A DNA stretch of 64,000 nucleotides, from the NCBI RefSeq assembly GCF_040544485.1, contig NZ_JBDZDV010000004.1, forward strand, positions 62,001 through 126,000, given 5' to 3'. The notes below the pieces were generated by a model. It saw nothing but the letters and a program-made list of their open reading frames with translations. It made no database searches and was not told the origin of the DNA. The stretch is from Lacicoccus halitifaciens (GTDB taxonomy: Bacteria; Bacillota; Bacilli; Staphylococcales; Salinicoccaceae). This document shows positions 7,601 through 16,491 of the stretch, piece after piece. Made by a program: the position numbers and the translations under genes. Position 1 is the stretch's first letter, and each line of letters opens with the position of its first letter.

Positions 7601-8899
7601 CTACCTGCGTTTTCTGAAACCGCGGTATTCTCTTTGGTTTGCTTGTGCTTCCAATTGCTTCATGGTTTCCAGTGCCACACCGATGACGATGAGCAGACTC
7701 GTACCACCAACCTGAATTGCAGGCGGCAGGTCCATGATATTCGTCACTACAAGAGGTATGATTGCAACCACCGCAAGGAACAGTGAACCCACGAATACAA
7801 GCCTGTAGAGCACGCTTGTAATATAATCCTGAGTCGCTTTCCCGGGTCTGATGCCGGGTACATAACTGCCCTGTTTCTTCAAATTGTCTGCCATCTTTTC
7901 AGGGTTGACCTGGACAAATGAGTAGAAATACGTAAATGCTATGATGATCAACATGTAGAAGACCATACCTGCATAGTTGGTGGGATCTGAAAAACGCGCC
8001 AGTGTCTGGGCCCAGTCCGCATCCGGGAAGAACAGTGTGAATGTCTGAGGCAGCATGAAGAATGCCATCGCGAAGATGACCGGGATCACGCCTGCCGGGT
8101 TGACTTTCAAAGGAAGGAAAGTCGACTGCGGTGAAAGCTGTGATGATGTCCTCTGACGCTTCGCATACTGTATCGGGATTTTACGGACAGCCTGCAGTAC
8201 GAAGACCGCAAATGCCGTGAGCAGCAGCAGGAATGCAATCAGGCCGACCATCTCAAGAATTGCCATCGTAGTGTCCTGACCGCCTGTGAACCTCTGCTGG
8301 TACAACTGGATCAGTGCACTCGGCAATACGGATAATATACCCGCAAATATGATGATCGAGATGCCGTTGCCGACACCATGCTCTGTGATCTGCTCACCAA
8401 GCCACATCAGGAATGCCGTACCTGTCGTGAGCACGAGTGCAATCAACAGGTATGAAGCGATGTTGTTGTCATCTATGAGCGCGCCGCCGAACATCTGGTT
8501 GAAAGCATAGCTCATACCGATGGATTGGATAAACGCCAATACAATCGTGAAATACCTCGTGAACTGGGCAAGCTTACGTCTTCCGACCTCGCCCTGCCTT
8601 GCCCACTCGGCAAATTTAGGGACCACATCCATCTGCAGGAGCTGGACGACGATTGAAGCCGTGATGTAAGGCATGATCCCCATCGCCAGGATGGAGAAGT
8701 TCATCAGCGCCCCGCCTCCGAATGTGTTCATAAGGTCGAGTACACCCTGCTGCCCTTGATTCATATCAAAGACGCCCGGGTCCACGCCCGGCACAGGGAT
8801 ATAAGTCCCGATCTTGAAAATGACCAGCATGATCAAAGTAAAGAATATCTTATTACGAATCTCTTTAATCCTAAAGAAATTGGTGATAGTCCCTAACAT
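7601..8899 (-). CDS. secY: Preprotein translocase subunit SecY
   Basis: SecY is the protein-conducting channel of SecYEG in the membrane. The 432 residues show ten transmembrane segments. The N-terminal segment is IRNKIFFTLIMLVIFKIGTY, and PGVDPG and the cytosolic loop PGIRPGKAT before TM9 are recognisable. The ATG overlaps the rplO stop by one base (TAATG), so translation is coupled. Confidence 0.98.
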   Translation of the reverse strand: MLGTITNFFRIKEIRNKIFFTLIMLVIFKIGTYIPVPGVDPGVFDMNQGQQGVLDLMNTFGGGALMNFSILAMGIMPYITASIVVQLLQMDVVPKFAEWARQGEVGRRKLAQFTRYFTIVLAFIQSIGMSYAFNQMFGGALIDDNNIASYLLIALVLTTGTAFLMWLGEQITEHGVGNGISIIIFAGILSVLPSALIQLYQQRFTGGQDTTMAILEMVGLIAFLLLLTAFAVFVLQAVRKIPIQYAKRQRTSSQLSPQSTFLPLKVNPAGVIPVIFAMAFFMLPQTFTLFFPDADWAQTLARFSDPTNYAGMVFYMLIIIAFTYFYSFVQVNPEKMADNLKKQGSYVPGIRPGKATQDYITSVLYRLVFVGSLFLAVVAIIPLVVTNIMDLPPAIQVGGTSLLIVIGVALETMKQLEAQANQREYRGFRKRR

Positions 8900-9339
8900 T
8901 AAATCACCTCGTAGTTTCCGCCCTGTTCCTCAATTGCTTTGGCAGCTGAGCCAGAAAACTTATGAGCTTTAATTGTTAATTTCTTTTCCAGAGTACCGTT
9001 GCCCAGCACTTTTACACCAGATTTTTCATTCTTAACAATACCATTTTCAGCCAAAAGCTCCGGAGTCACTTCCGTGCCGTCTTCAAAACGGTTAAGGTCA
9101 CTCAAATTGACGATCGCATATTCCTTGCGATTGACATTCGTGAAACCACGTTTTGGAATACGACGGAATAAAGGAAGCTGTCCACCTTCAAATGTCAGAC
9201 CTACGCCACCGCCTGAACGGGAGTTTTGTCCATCATGACCGCGGCCTGCTGTTTTACCGTTACCTGAAGACATACCGCGTCCAACACGCTTACGTGATTT
9301 GCGGGCGCCTTCAACTGGTTTCAATTCGTGTAATTTCAT
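8899..9339 (-). CDS. rplO: 50S ribosomal protein L15
   Basis: L15 is a late-assembly 50S protein. I take the second of two adjacent ATGs (9339; 146 aa, MKLHELKPVEGARK) because it lies 7 bases from GGAGG; the first is only 4 bases away. The glycine-rich rRNA-binding segment GRGMSSGNGKTAGRGHDGQ and the C-terminal KAHKFSGSAAKAIE are typical. Confidence 0.97.
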   Translation of the reverse strand: MKLHELKPVEGARKSRKRVGRGMSSGNGKTAGRGHDGQNSRSGGGVGLTFEGGQLPLFRRIPKRGFTNVNRKEYAIVNLSDLNRFEDGTEVTPELLAENGIVKNEKSGVKVLGNGTLEKKLTIKAHKFSGSAAKAIEEQGGNYEVI

Positions 9340-9366
9340 CATCGCACCTCCTCTTTTATAATATCA

Positions 9367-9546
9367 TTAATTTTCTTCTACAGTAACCAGGTGGCTGACT
9401 TTTTCGACTTGTCCTCTGATCTGAGGCGTATCTTCATGTTCAACTGTCTGGTTGACTTTTCTCAAACCAAGAGATGCCACAGTCTTCTTCTGTGTCTCAG
9501 GTTTTCCGATAACACTTCTTTTGAGGGTGATTTTTATCTTTGCCAT
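9367..9546 (-). CDS. rpmD: 50S ribosomal protein L30 (short gene)
   Basis: A 59-codon gene reads MAKIKITLKRSVIGKPETQK, then KTVASLGLRKVNQTVEH, ending HLVTVEEN. This is the bacterial L30 pattern with the conserved GLRK(V/I)NxTV core. It sits between rpsE and rplO in the standard order, with GGAGG upstream of the ATG at 9544-9546. Confidence 0.97.
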   Translation of the reverse strand: MAKIKITLKRSVIGKPETQKKTVASLGLRKVNQTVEHEDTPQIRGQVEKVSHLVTVEEN

Positions 9547-9561
9547 TTATCTTTTCCCTCC

Positions 9562-10062
9562 TTAATTAGTAATCTCTTCTACAGTTTTTCCACGAAGCTT
9601 CGCCACTTCTTCAGCACTCTTAAGTTCTGAAATACCTTGAAGTGTCGCACGCACAACGTTGATCGGCGTATTTGCACCAAGTGATTTGCTGAGGATGTCC
9701 GTGATTCCGGCAAGCTCAAGCACCGCACGCACCGGTCCACCTGCGATAACACCTGTACCAGGCGCTGCCGGCTTCATGAACACTTGACCAGAGCTGAATC
9801 TGCCTATAATTTCGTGTGGGATCGTACCGTCCACCATTGGCACCTGTACCAGATCTTTCTTCGCAGCTTCAACTGCTTTCTTGATCGCTTCAGGCACTTC
9901 CTGTGCTTTACCTGTACCGAAACCTACACGGCCTTTTCTGTCTCCGACTACTACCAGTGCCGAGAAACGGAAACGACGTCCACCTTTTACAACTTTAGCA
10001 ATACGGTTGATCGTCACAACGCGCTCTTCGAATTCTTGTACTCTATCATCTCTACGAGCCAT
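9562..10062 (-). CDS. rpsE: 30S ribosomal protein S5
   Basis: S5 helps keep decoding accurate at the mRNA entry tunnel. In 166 residues: a dsRBD-like N-terminal domain with VVVGDRKGRVGFGTGKAQEV, then AAPGTGVIAGGPVRAVLE and LGANTPINVVRATL. It lies 16 bp upstream of rpmD on the minus strand with a GGAGG site. Confidence 0.98.
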   Translation of the reverse strand: MARRDDRVQEFEERVVTINRIAKVVKGGRRFRFSALVVVGDRKGRVGFGTGKAQEVPEAIKKAVEAAKKDLVQVPMVDGTIPHEIIGRFSSGQVFMKPAAPGTGVIAGGPVRAVLELAGITDILSKSLGANTPINVVRATLQGISELKSAEEVAKLRGKTVEEITN

Positions 10063-10082
10063 TTATATTTTACCTCCTTCTA

Positions 10083-10445
10083 TTAAAATTGTAAGCCGTT
10101 TTCACGTGCCGCATCAGCGAGTGCTTTCACACGCCCGTGATACAAATAACCGCCACGGTCAAATACTACATTTTCAATGCCTTTATCTTTCGCACGTTTT
10201 GCGATCAAAGTGCCGACTTCTGCAGCTGCATCTTTGTTGGATCCGACTTCCATTTTGAACTCTGGATCCTGGGATGACGCGCTGACAAGCGTCGTTTCAC
10301 TGCTGTCATCGATCAGTTGTGCGTAAATGTGCTTATTTGAACGGTATACGTTCAGGCGTGGCTTTTCGCTTGTGCCAGCCAGATCTTTACGTATACGCTG
10401 GTGTCTCTTAAGACGCACTTTGTTTTTATCCACTTTAGAGATCAT
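10083..10445 (-). CDS. rplR: 50S ribosomal protein L18
   Basis: L18 carries 5S rRNA into the large subunit together with L5. The 120 residues include RIRKDLAGTSEKPRLNVYRS and the C-terminal VVFDRGGYLYHGRVKALADAARE, both diagnostic. The order rplF-rplR-rpsE is standard. Confidence 0.98.
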   Translation of the reverse strand: MISKVDKNKVRLKRHQRIRKDLAGTSEKPRLNVYRSNKHIYAQLIDDSSETTLVSASSQDPEFKMEVGSNKDAAAEVGTLIAKRAKDKGIENVVFDRGGYLYHGRVKALADAARENGLQF

Positions 10446-10470
10446 TGATGTTCACTCCTCACTTGTTTAA

Positions 10471-11007
10471 TTATTTACCGGTTTTACCTTCTTTACGACG
10501 AACAAGTTCGTCTTTGTAACGGATACCTTTACCTTTGTAAGGCTCCGGCGGACGTACAGAACGGATTTTCGAAGCCAGTGCTCCGACATACTCCTTGTTG
10601 ATACCTTCCACCTTGACTTTAGTGTTGCCATCAACTGAAATCGTCAGCTCATCAGAAGGTTCAAACTCAACCGGGTGAGAAAGTCCTACGCTCAATACAA
10701 GCTTTTTACCCTGCATCTGTGCACGGTAACCGACACCTACAAGCTCAAGCTCCTTGCTGAAACCTTCGGATACACCCACCACCATGTTATTGATCAATGC
10801 ACGGGTTGTTCCGTGTACTGTACGGTGCTCCTTGGACTCACTCGGGCGGACGACCTGAAGTGTGTTCTCTTCCAGTTCAAATGACATGTCTTCATTGAAT
10901 GTGTCAACGAGTTCACCTTTCGGCCCTTTGACCGTAACTGTTGAACCGTCGATATCTATAGTTACATCTTTTGGAATTTCAATAATACGTTTACCAACAC
11001 GACTCAT
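10471..11007 (-). CDS. rplF: 50S ribosomal protein L6
   Basis: L6 lies near the factor-binding stalk base. The 178 residues form two repeated domains; MSRVGKRIIEIPKDV opens the first, and the C-terminal PEPYKGKGIRYKDELVRRKEGKTGK is the family signature. It is 24 bp after rpsH. Confidence 0.98.
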   Translation of the reverse strand: MSRVGKRIIEIPKDVTIDIDGSTVTVKGPKGELVDTFNEDMSFELEENTLQVVRPSESKEHRTVHGTTRALINNMVVGVSEGFSKELELVGVGYRAQMQGKKLVLSVGLSHPVEFEPSDELTISVDGNTKVKVEGINKEYVGALASKIRSVRPPEPYKGKGIRYKDELVRRKEGKTGK

Positions 11008-11031
11008 CTCGATTACACCTCCTAAAATAAA

Positions 11032-11430
11032 TTACCAAACGTATGCGAGTACTTCCCCGCCGATATTTCTTTTACGTGCTTCTTTATCTGTCAAAACACC
11101 TTCTGATGTTGAGATCAGGGCGATTCCAAGACCGTTCAGGACTTTTGGAAGTTCTTCCCTTTGAGCGTACACTCTAAGGCCTGGCTTTGAAATACGTTTC
11201 AGACCTGTAATAACTCTTTCGTTATTACCTCCATATTTCAAAAACATGCGGATGACGCCTTGCTTTTCATCTTCTATGAATTCGACGTTCTTGACGAATC
11301 CTTCCGCTTTCAGGATAGAAGCGATCTCTTTTTTAATGTTTGATGCAGGGATTTCTAATGATTCATGTCTGACCATGTTCGCATTTCTGATGCGTGTCAG
11401 CATATCTGCAATTGGATCTGATACTGTCAT
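11032..11430 (-). CDS. rpsH: 30S ribosomal protein S8
   Basis: S8 is a primary 16S rRNA-binding protein. The 132 residues begin MTVSDPIADMLTRIRNANMV and end ALISTSEGVLTDKEARKRNI followed by GGEVLAYVW, covering both family signatures. In other bacteria S8 represses the spc operon by binding its mRNA; no equivalent was tested here. Confidence 0.98.
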   Translation of the reverse strand: MTVSDPIADMLTRIRNANMVRHESLEIPASNIKKEIASILKAEGFVKNVEFIEDEKQGVIRMFLKYGGNNERVITGLKRISKPGLRVYAQREELPKVLNGLGIALISTSEGVLTDKEARKRNIGGEVLAYVW

Positions 11431-11460
11431 TTAAATTTGCCTCCTTTCAATTTATGGCGA

Positions 11461-11646
11461 TTACCAGCTTGCTTTTTTGACACCAGGGATCTGGCCTTTA
11501 TAAGCAAGTTCACGGAAACATATACGGCATAGTCTGAATTGACGAATTACTGAATGCGGACGTCCACATCTTTCACAACGCGTGTATTCTCTCACTTTAA
11601 ACTTTTGTTCTTTTTGCTGTTTAGCAATCATTGATTTTTTAGCCAC
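11461..11646 (-). CDS. rpsN: 30S ribosomal protein S14 type Z
   Basis: This is the 61-residue zinc-binding form (rpsN1/type Z). The zinc ligands sit in RCERCGRP and LCRICFRE, two Cys-x2-Cys pairs. Type Z in the spc operon is normal for Firmicutes; a zinc-independent paralogue, if any, is not in this window. Confidence 0.98.
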   Translation of the reverse strand: MAKKSMIAKQQKEQKFKVREYTRCERCGRPHSVIRQFRLCRICFRELAYKGQIPGVKKASW

Positions 11647-11666
11647 ATTTTCGCCTCCTTATTAAC

Positions 11667-12206
11667 TTACTTTTGGAACGGCATTCCAAACTGAGTCAAC
11701 AGTTCTCTTGCCTCTTCGTCTGTGTTTGCAGTAGTTACGATAACGATATCCATACCTCTGACTTTCGATACTTTATCATAGTCGATTTCAGGGAAGATCA
11801 GCTGTTCTTTGACACCGAGCGTATAGTTGCCGCGGCCGTCGAACGCTTTCTTCGAAACGCCTCTGAAGTCTCTTACACGTGGCAGGGAAACGGAGATGAG
11901 CTTATCCAGGAATTCATACATTCTTTCTCCGCGCAGTGTCACTTTCGCACCGATCGGCATACCTTCACGCAATCTGAAAGTCGCGATTGATCTCTTCGCT
12001 TTAGTGATGATCGGCTTCTGGCCGGTGATCGCTTCAAGCTCTTCCACTGCAGTATCCAGTACTTTTGCGTTCTGTACTGCGTCACCCACACCCATGTTGA
12101 CGACGATTTTCTCTATTTCAGGCACTTCCATTACAGAAGAATAATTAAATTTATTTACAAGTTCTGTTTTGATTGATTCGTTGAATCTTTCTTTTAAACG
12201 AGCCAC
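11667..12206 (-). CDS. rplE: 50S ribosomal protein L5 (GTG start)
   Basis: L5 binds 5S rRNA and contacts P-site tRNA. I place the start at the GTG at 12206 (179 aa, VARLKERFNESIK). It has GGAGG seven bases upstream and matches the usual length; the earlier GTG at 12224 overlaps that ribosome site. IEKIVVNMGVGDAVQNAK and TLRGERMYEFLDKLI are diagnostic. Confidence 0.97.
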   Translation of the reverse strand: MARLKERFNESIKTELVNKFNYSSVMEVPEIEKIVVNMGVGDAVQNAKVLDTAVEELEAITGQKPIITKAKRSIATFRLREGMPIGAKVTLRGERMYEFLDKLISVSLPRVRDFRGVSKKAFDGRGNYTLGVKEQLIFPEIDYDKVSKVRGMDIVIVTTANTDEEARELLTQFGMPFQK

Positions 12207-12233
12207 TTGAAATCCTCCTTTCACTTATACTGA

Positions 12234-12560
12234 TTAGTTGTTCTCAACTGCCGGTATTTCTTTACCGGATTTTACTGCTACCCGTACTTTCGTTCCGTCC
12301 TCTTTGACCTCATAACGAATACGAGTACGTTCACCTGAGTCCGGATCGATGTGCATTACATTCGACACATGGATCGGTGCTTCAGTTTCCAGAATTCCGC
12401 CTTCCGGGTTCATCTGTGAAGGTTTTTGATGTTTCTTGACGATATTGACACCTTCGACAACGACTCTCTCTTTTGCAGGGATCGCCTTAAGGATAGTTCC
12501 TTCTTTGCCTTTGTCCTTACCGCTGATTACGACGACTTTATCACCAGTTCTTACGTGCAT
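12234..12560 (-). CDS. rplX: 50S ribosomal protein L24
   Basis: L24 nucleates 50S assembly. The 108 residues carry the KOW motif near the start (GDKVVVISGKDKGKEGTIL). The central VVVEGVNIVKKHQKPSQMNP is the conserved loop. It lies between rplN and rplE with a GGAGG site. Confidence 0.98.
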   Translation of the reverse strand: MHVRTGDKVVVISGKDKGKEGTILKAIPAKERVVVEGVNIVKKHQKPSQMNPEGGILETEAPIHVSNVMHIDPDSGERTRIRYEVKEDGTKVRVAVKSGKEIPAVENN

Positions 12561-12590
12561 GAAAATTGCACCTCCTTATATAAATTGGGA

Positions 12591-12959
12591 TTATAATACT
12601 TCTGGTGCAAGTGAAATGATCTTCATGAAATTGCCTTCGCGCAGTTCACGGGCAACCGGACCGAAGATACGTGTACCTCTTGGACCTTTATCATCACGAA
12701 TGATAACACATGCATTTTCATCAAATTTGATGTATGAACCATCTTCACGGCGGACGCCTGTTTTGGTTCTGACGATGACAGCTCTGACTACTTCACCTTT
12801 TTTGACAACGCCACCTGGTGTTGCATTTTTGACTGTCGCAACGATGACATCACCGATATTCGCAGTTTTACGTCCCGTACCACCCAATACTTTGATGGTT
12901 AATACTTCACGCGCACCTGAGTTATCTGCAACTTTCAAGCGGGATTCCTGTTGGATCAT
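12591..12959 (-). CDS. rplN: 50S ribosomal protein L14
   Basis: L14 forms intersubunit bridges and is the docking site of the silencing factor RsfS. The 122 residues start MIQQESRLKVADNSGARE, the family signature, and include GTRIFGPVARELR near the C-terminus. Confidence 0.98.
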   Translation of the reverse strand: MIQQESRLKVADNSGAREVLTIKVLGGTGRKTANIGDVIVATVKNATPGGVVKKGEVVRAVIVRTKTGVRREDGSYIKFDENACVIIRDDKGPRGTRIFGPVARELREGNFMKIISLAPEVL

Positions 12960-12988
12960 GCGAATGGACCTCCTTTATCTTCGATAGT

Positions 12989-13252
12989 TTAAATAATTAC
13001 TGATTCTTCAACGATTTCCACTAAACGGAAACGCTTAGTTTTTGATAACGGACGTGTTTCTTCGATACGGACCACATCGCCCATTTTCGCACTGTTCTTT
13101 TCATCGTGCGTTTTATATTTCTTGGAATATTTAACACGTTTGTTGATGATAGGGTGTCTTTTGTAAGTTTCAACAAGTACCGTGATCGTTTTATCCATCT
13201 TGTCGGATACTACGCGGCCCTGGTAAACTTTACGTTCATTTTTTGTTTCCAC
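12989..13252 (-). CDS. rpsQ: 30S ribosomal protein S17
   Basis: S17 is a primary 16S rRNA binder with an OB fold. The 87 residues contain KVYQGRVVSDKMDKTITVLV and DVVRIEETRPLSKTKRFRLV, the two conserved segments. It lies between rpmC and rplN. Confidence 0.98.
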   Translation of the reverse strand: METKNERKVYQGRVVSDKMDKTITVLVETYKRHPIINKRVKYSKKYKTHDEKNSAKMGDVVRIEETRPLSKTKRFRLVEIVEESVII

Positions 13253-13270
13253 TATTTTAACCCTCCTATA

Positions 13271-13480
13271 TTATTGATTGGCTCTTGCTTCCTCAAGCTC
13301 TCTCTCACGTACAGTTGTTTTCATTCTAGCGATAGATTTTCTGACTTGTTTGATACGAGCAGTGTTCTCTAGCTGACCTGTAGCTAGCTGAAAGCGTAGG
13401 TTGAAAAGTTCTTCTTTCAATTCTTTAACGTTTTCTTCAATTTCTGATGTCGTTAAATCACGGATTTCTTTAGCTTTCAT
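13271..13480 (-). CDS. rpmC: 50S ribosomal protein L29
   Basis: L29 lies at the tunnel exit and forms part of the docking site for SRP and trigger factor. The start is taken at 13480 (MKAKEIRDLTTSEIEE, 69 aa), eight bases after AGGTGG; four earlier codons in the longer reading have no ribosome site. KELKEELFNLRFQLATGQL is the family core. The gene overlaps the rplP stop by 11 bp. Confidence 0.97.
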   Translation of the reverse strand: MKAKEIRDLTTSEIEENVKELKEELFNLRFQLATGQLENTARIKQVRKSIARMKTTVRERELEEARANQ

Positions 13481-13904
13481 TCGTATCACCACCTAATTCT
13501 TCACGTCTTACGATTTTTGTTTTTACCGGAAGCTTGTGGCTCGCCAGACGAAGTGCCTCTTTAGCTACCTCTTCTTCAACACCAGAAACTTCAAACATTA
13601 CACGGCCAGGTTTTACTACTGCAATCCATCCTTCAACTGCACCTTTACCTGAACCCATACGTACTTCCAAAGGTTTCTTCGTGTACGGTGTATGCGGGAA
13701 AATGTTGATCCATACTTTACCGCCACGCTTCATATAACGTGTCATTGCGATACGTGCTGATTCGATCTGTCTTGAAGTGATCCATGCAGTCGTTGTCGCC
13801 TGCAGTCCATATTCACCAAATGATACTTGATTACCGCCTTTTGACTGACCTTTTGTATCCGGACGGTGCTGACGACGGTACTTTACTCTTTTAGGTAATA
13901 ACAT
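13470..13904 (-). CDS. rplP: 50S ribosomal protein L16
   Basis: L16 organises the A-site region of the 50S subunit. The ATG at 13904 gives MLLPKRVKYRRQHRP and exactly the usual 144 residues, with GGAGG nine bases upstream; a TTG two codons earlier is too close to that site. GSGKGAVEGWIAVVKPGR and EVSGVEEEVAKEALRLAS are conserved. Confidence 0.98.
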   Translation of the reverse strand: MLLPKRVKYRRQHRPDTKGQSKGGNQVSFGEYGLQATTTAWITSRQIESARIAMTRYMKRGGKVWINIFPHTPYTKKPLEVRMGSGKGAVEGWIAVVKPGRVMFEVSGVEEEVAKEALRLASHKLPVKTKIVRREELGGDTNES

Positions 13905-13919
13905 TATCAATTTCCTCCT

Positions 13920-14564
13920 TTACTTGTTATCTTTTTTGACAGGAAGAACTTCTCCACGGTAGATCCATACTTTGACGCCGAGCTTACCATAAGTCGTGTC
14001 TGCTTCTTCGTGTGCATAATCAATGTCTGCACGGAGAGTATGAAGTGGAACCGTTCCTTCGCTGTAACCTTCTGAACGCGCGATATCTGCGCCGCCCAAA
14101 CGGCCGGAAACTTGTGTTCTGATTCCTTTGGCACCTGCTTTGATCGCTCTTCCAAGCGCCTGCTTTTGAGCTCTACGGAATGACACACGGTTTTCAAGCT
14201 GGCGTGCGATGCTTTCTGCAACCAGTTTGGCATCCATATCAATTTTCTTAACTTCAACTACGTTGATGTGTACTCTTTTGCCGGTTAATTTGGATAAAGC
14301 TGAACGCAGTTTATCTATCTCGCTGCCGCCTTTACCAATGACCATACCAGGCTTGCCTGTATGAACAGCTATATTAACTCGGTTTGCCGCACGTTCGATT
14401 TCAACTTTTGAAATGGACGCGTCTTTAAGATTTGTCTCGATATATTCACGTATTCTCAAGTCTTCATGCAAGAGGTCTGCAAAGTCTTTATCTGCATACC
14501 ATTTCGCTTCCCAATCACGGATGATGCCTGTACGAAGACCAATTGGATTAATCTTTTGACCCAA
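13920..14564 (-). CDS. rpsC: 30S ribosomal protein S3 (TTG start)
   Basis: S3 lines the mRNA entry channel. In 214 residues: MGQKINPIGLRTGIIRDW, then a KH domain with GMVIGKGGSEIDKLR and the C-terminal domain ending VWIYRGEVLPVKK. The initiation codon is TTG (complement of 14562-14564) with GGAGG eight bases upstream, and no in-frame ATG lies nearby. Confidence 0.97.
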   Translation of the reverse strand: MGQKINPIGLRTGIIRDWEAKWYADKDFADLLHEDLRIREYIETNLKDASISKVEIERAANRVNIAVHTGKPGMVIGKGGSEIDKLRSALSKLTGKRVHINVVEVKKIDMDAKLVAESIARQLENRVSFRRAQKQALGRAIKAGAKGIRTQVSGRLGGADIARSEGYSEGTVPLHTLRADIDYAHEEADTTYGKLGVKVWIYRGEVLPVKKDNK

Positions 14565-14584
14565 ATTAATTCCCTCCTTAGTTT

Positions 14585-14980
14585 TTAAGCTTTCTCTTCA
14601 ACTTTTTCGTTCTCTTCAGTTTCAACTGCCGCATCATCTTCAATCGCTGCCGGCTCTGCGACAACTACTGTGATGTGGCTTGTACGTTTGTTGATCTTCG
14701 TCGCACGGCCTTGTGCACGGGGACGGAAACGTTTAAGAGTCGGACCTTCGTCTGCATATGCTTCAGATACGATCAGGTGATCGATGTCCATATCATAGTT
14801 ATGTTCTGCGTTCGCCACTGCCGAGTTGATCAGCTTTTCGACGATCGGCGCTGTTCTTTTATTTGTATGCTTCAGTATTGAGATTGCTTCCCCGACTTCT
14901 TTGCCGCGGATCAGATCCATGACAAGTCTGACTTTACGTGGTGCAATCCTGACTGTTTTAGCAACTGCTTTCGCTTGCAT
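14585..14980 (-). CDS. rplV: 50S ribosomal protein L22 with acidic C-terminal extension
   Basis: L22 lines the exit tunnel; its beta-hairpin is a macrolide-resistance hotspot. The 131 residues begin MQAKAVAKTVRIAPRKVRLV and contain KRFRPRAQGRATKINKRTSH at the hairpin end. After the usual end (about residue 113) there is an extra acidic tail, rich in Glu and Asp and ending NEKVEEKA. Such tails are seen in salt-adapted Firmicutes. Confidence 0.97.
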   Translation of the reverse strand: MQAKAVAKTVRIAPRKVRLVMDLIRGKEVGEAISILKHTNKRTAPIVEKLINSAVANAEHNYDMDIDHLIVSEAYADEGPTLKRFRPRAQGRATKINKRTSHITVVVAEPAAIEDDAAVETEENEKVEEKA

Positions 14981-15013
14981 GTTCGGTTCCTCCTTTATAG
15001 CGGATTATTTCTA

Positions 15014-15292
15014 TTATCTGCCTGTTCTCTTATCATTATTGCCGTGACCTTTGAAAGTCCTTGTCGGTGCGAACTCTCCGAGCTTATGTCCGACCATATC
15101 TTCTGTAATATAAACCGGTACATGTTTGCGGCCATCGTACACTGCAATTGTGTGTCCAATAAAATTAGGGAAAATTGTTGAACGGCGTGACCATGTTTTT
15201 ATAACGCTCTTCTTGCTCGTTTCATTTAAGTTTTCAACCTTCTTCATCAAATGATCATCGACGAAAGGTCCTTTTTTAAGACTGCGAGTCAT
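15014..15292 (-). CDS. rpsS: 30S ribosomal protein S19
   Basis: S19 sits in the 30S head and contacts the A-site finger. The start at 15292 gives MTRSLKKGPFVDDHLMKK and 92 residues with GGAGG seven bases upstream; the longer frame to 15340 runs through the ribosome site. TWSRRSTIFPNFIGHTIAVY and the basic tail are conserved. Confidence 0.98.
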   Translation of the reverse strand: MTRSLKKGPFVDDHLMKKVENLNETSKKSVIKTWSRRSTIFPNFIGHTIAVYDGRKHVPVYITEDMVGHKLGEFAPTRTFKGHGNNDKRTGR

Positions 15293-15353
15293 TAGGGCGC
15301 CTCCTTTATCAAAATTGTGTGCGGAACTGAGTCCGCACAATTTTTAATTTAAT

Positions 15354-16187
15354 TTATTTTTTCTTACGGCTTCTGACGATCAGCTTATTCGAACGGTTTT
15401 TGCCTCTTCTTGTCTTCTTGCCAAGGGTCGGTTTGCCCCATGGAGACATAGGTGACGGACGTCCGATAGGTGCACGGCCTTCACCACCACCGTGTGGGTG
15501 GTCGTTAGGGTTCATGACGGAACCACGTACTGTAGGGCGTTCGCCTTTCCATCTTGAACGGCCTGCTTTACCGATGTTGATCAGTTCGTGCTGTTCGTTG
15601 CCGACTGCACCGACTGTTGCACGGCAAGTCGCAAGGATCATTCTCACTTCACCGGATTTCAGTCTGACGAGAACGTATTTGCCCTCTTTACCGAGAACCT
15701 GTGCACGTGCGCCTGCTGATCTTGCCAGCTGGCCGCCGCGGCCTGGTTTAAGCTCGATGTTGTGGACCATGGTACCAACAGGAATGTCCTGAAGTGCCAA
15801 TGCGTTACCAGGTTTGATATCCGCATCCGGACCACTCATGATTTCAGTGCCCACCGTTACACCTTTAGGTGCGATGATGTATTTTTTTTCGCCGTCTGCG
15901 TAGTGCACAAGTGCAATGTTCGCTGAACGGTTCGGGTCATACTCGATTGTTGCCACTTTACCAGGAACGCCGTCTTTAATACGTTTGAAGTCGATCACTC
16001 TGTACTGGCGCTTATGTCCGCCGCCTTTATGGCGTACGGTCATCCGGCCCTGGTTGTTACGGCCCGCTTTTTTCGGCAGCGGCTGTAATAGTGACCGTTC
16101 CGGAGTCGTCGAAGTGACTTCGGCAAAATCCGAGCCAGTCATATTACGACGAGCGTTTGTGGTTGGCTTGTACTTTTTTATTGCCAT
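15354..16187 (-). CDS. rplB: 50S ribosomal protein L2
   Basis: L2 is needed for subunit association and peptidyl-transferase structure. The 277 residues include the conserved NPNDHPHGGGEGRAPIG (with the essential His) and a basic tail RGKNRSNKLIVRSRKKK. The position between rplW and rpsS is standard. Confidence 0.99.
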   Translation of the reverse strand: MAIKKYKPTTNARRNMTGSDFAEVTSTTPERSLLQPLPKKAGRNNQGRMTVRHKGGGHKRQYRVIDFKRIKDGVPGKVATIEYDPNRSANIALVHYADGEKKYIIAPKGVTVGTEIMSGPDADIKPGNALALQDIPVGTMVHNIELKPGRGGQLARSAGARAQVLGKEGKYVLVRLKSGEVRMILATCRATVGAVGNEQHELINIGKAGRSRWKGERPTVRGSVMNPNDHPHGGGEGRAPIGRPSPMSPWGKPTLGKKTRRGKNRSNKLIVRSRKKK

Positions 16188-16218
16188 CTCGTTTTACCTC
16201 CTTAATGGTAAGTCGCTC

Positions 16219-16491
16219 CTAGAATATGTCTATGGAGCCTTCTTTTAATGTTACGATCGCTTTTCTTCTTCTATTAGTATAGCCTTCATAGCGACCCATA
16301 CGTTTTTTCTTCGGTTTGACGTTCATTATGTTCACTTTGTCAACTTTGACGCCGAAGATTTCTTCGATCGCGTATTTGACTTGCGTTTTGTTCGCTTTGA
16401 CGTCCACATCGAATGTGTACTTGTCCATCTGCATCAAATCTGCTGAACGTTCAGTAATGACCGGACGTTTGATAATATCACGAGCATCCAT
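16219..16491 (-). CDS. rplW: 50S ribosomal protein L23
   Basis: L23 at the tunnel exit is the main docking site for trigger factor and SRP. The 90 residues start MDARDIIKRPVITERSADLM and hold KANKTQVKYAIEEIFGVKV. The ATG overlaps the rplD stop by one base (TAATG). Confidence 0.98.
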   Translation of the reverse strand: MDARDIIKRPVITERSADLMQMDKYTFDVDVKANKTQVKYAIEEIFGVKVDKVNIMNVKPKKKRMGRYEGYTNRRRKAIVTLKEGSIDIF

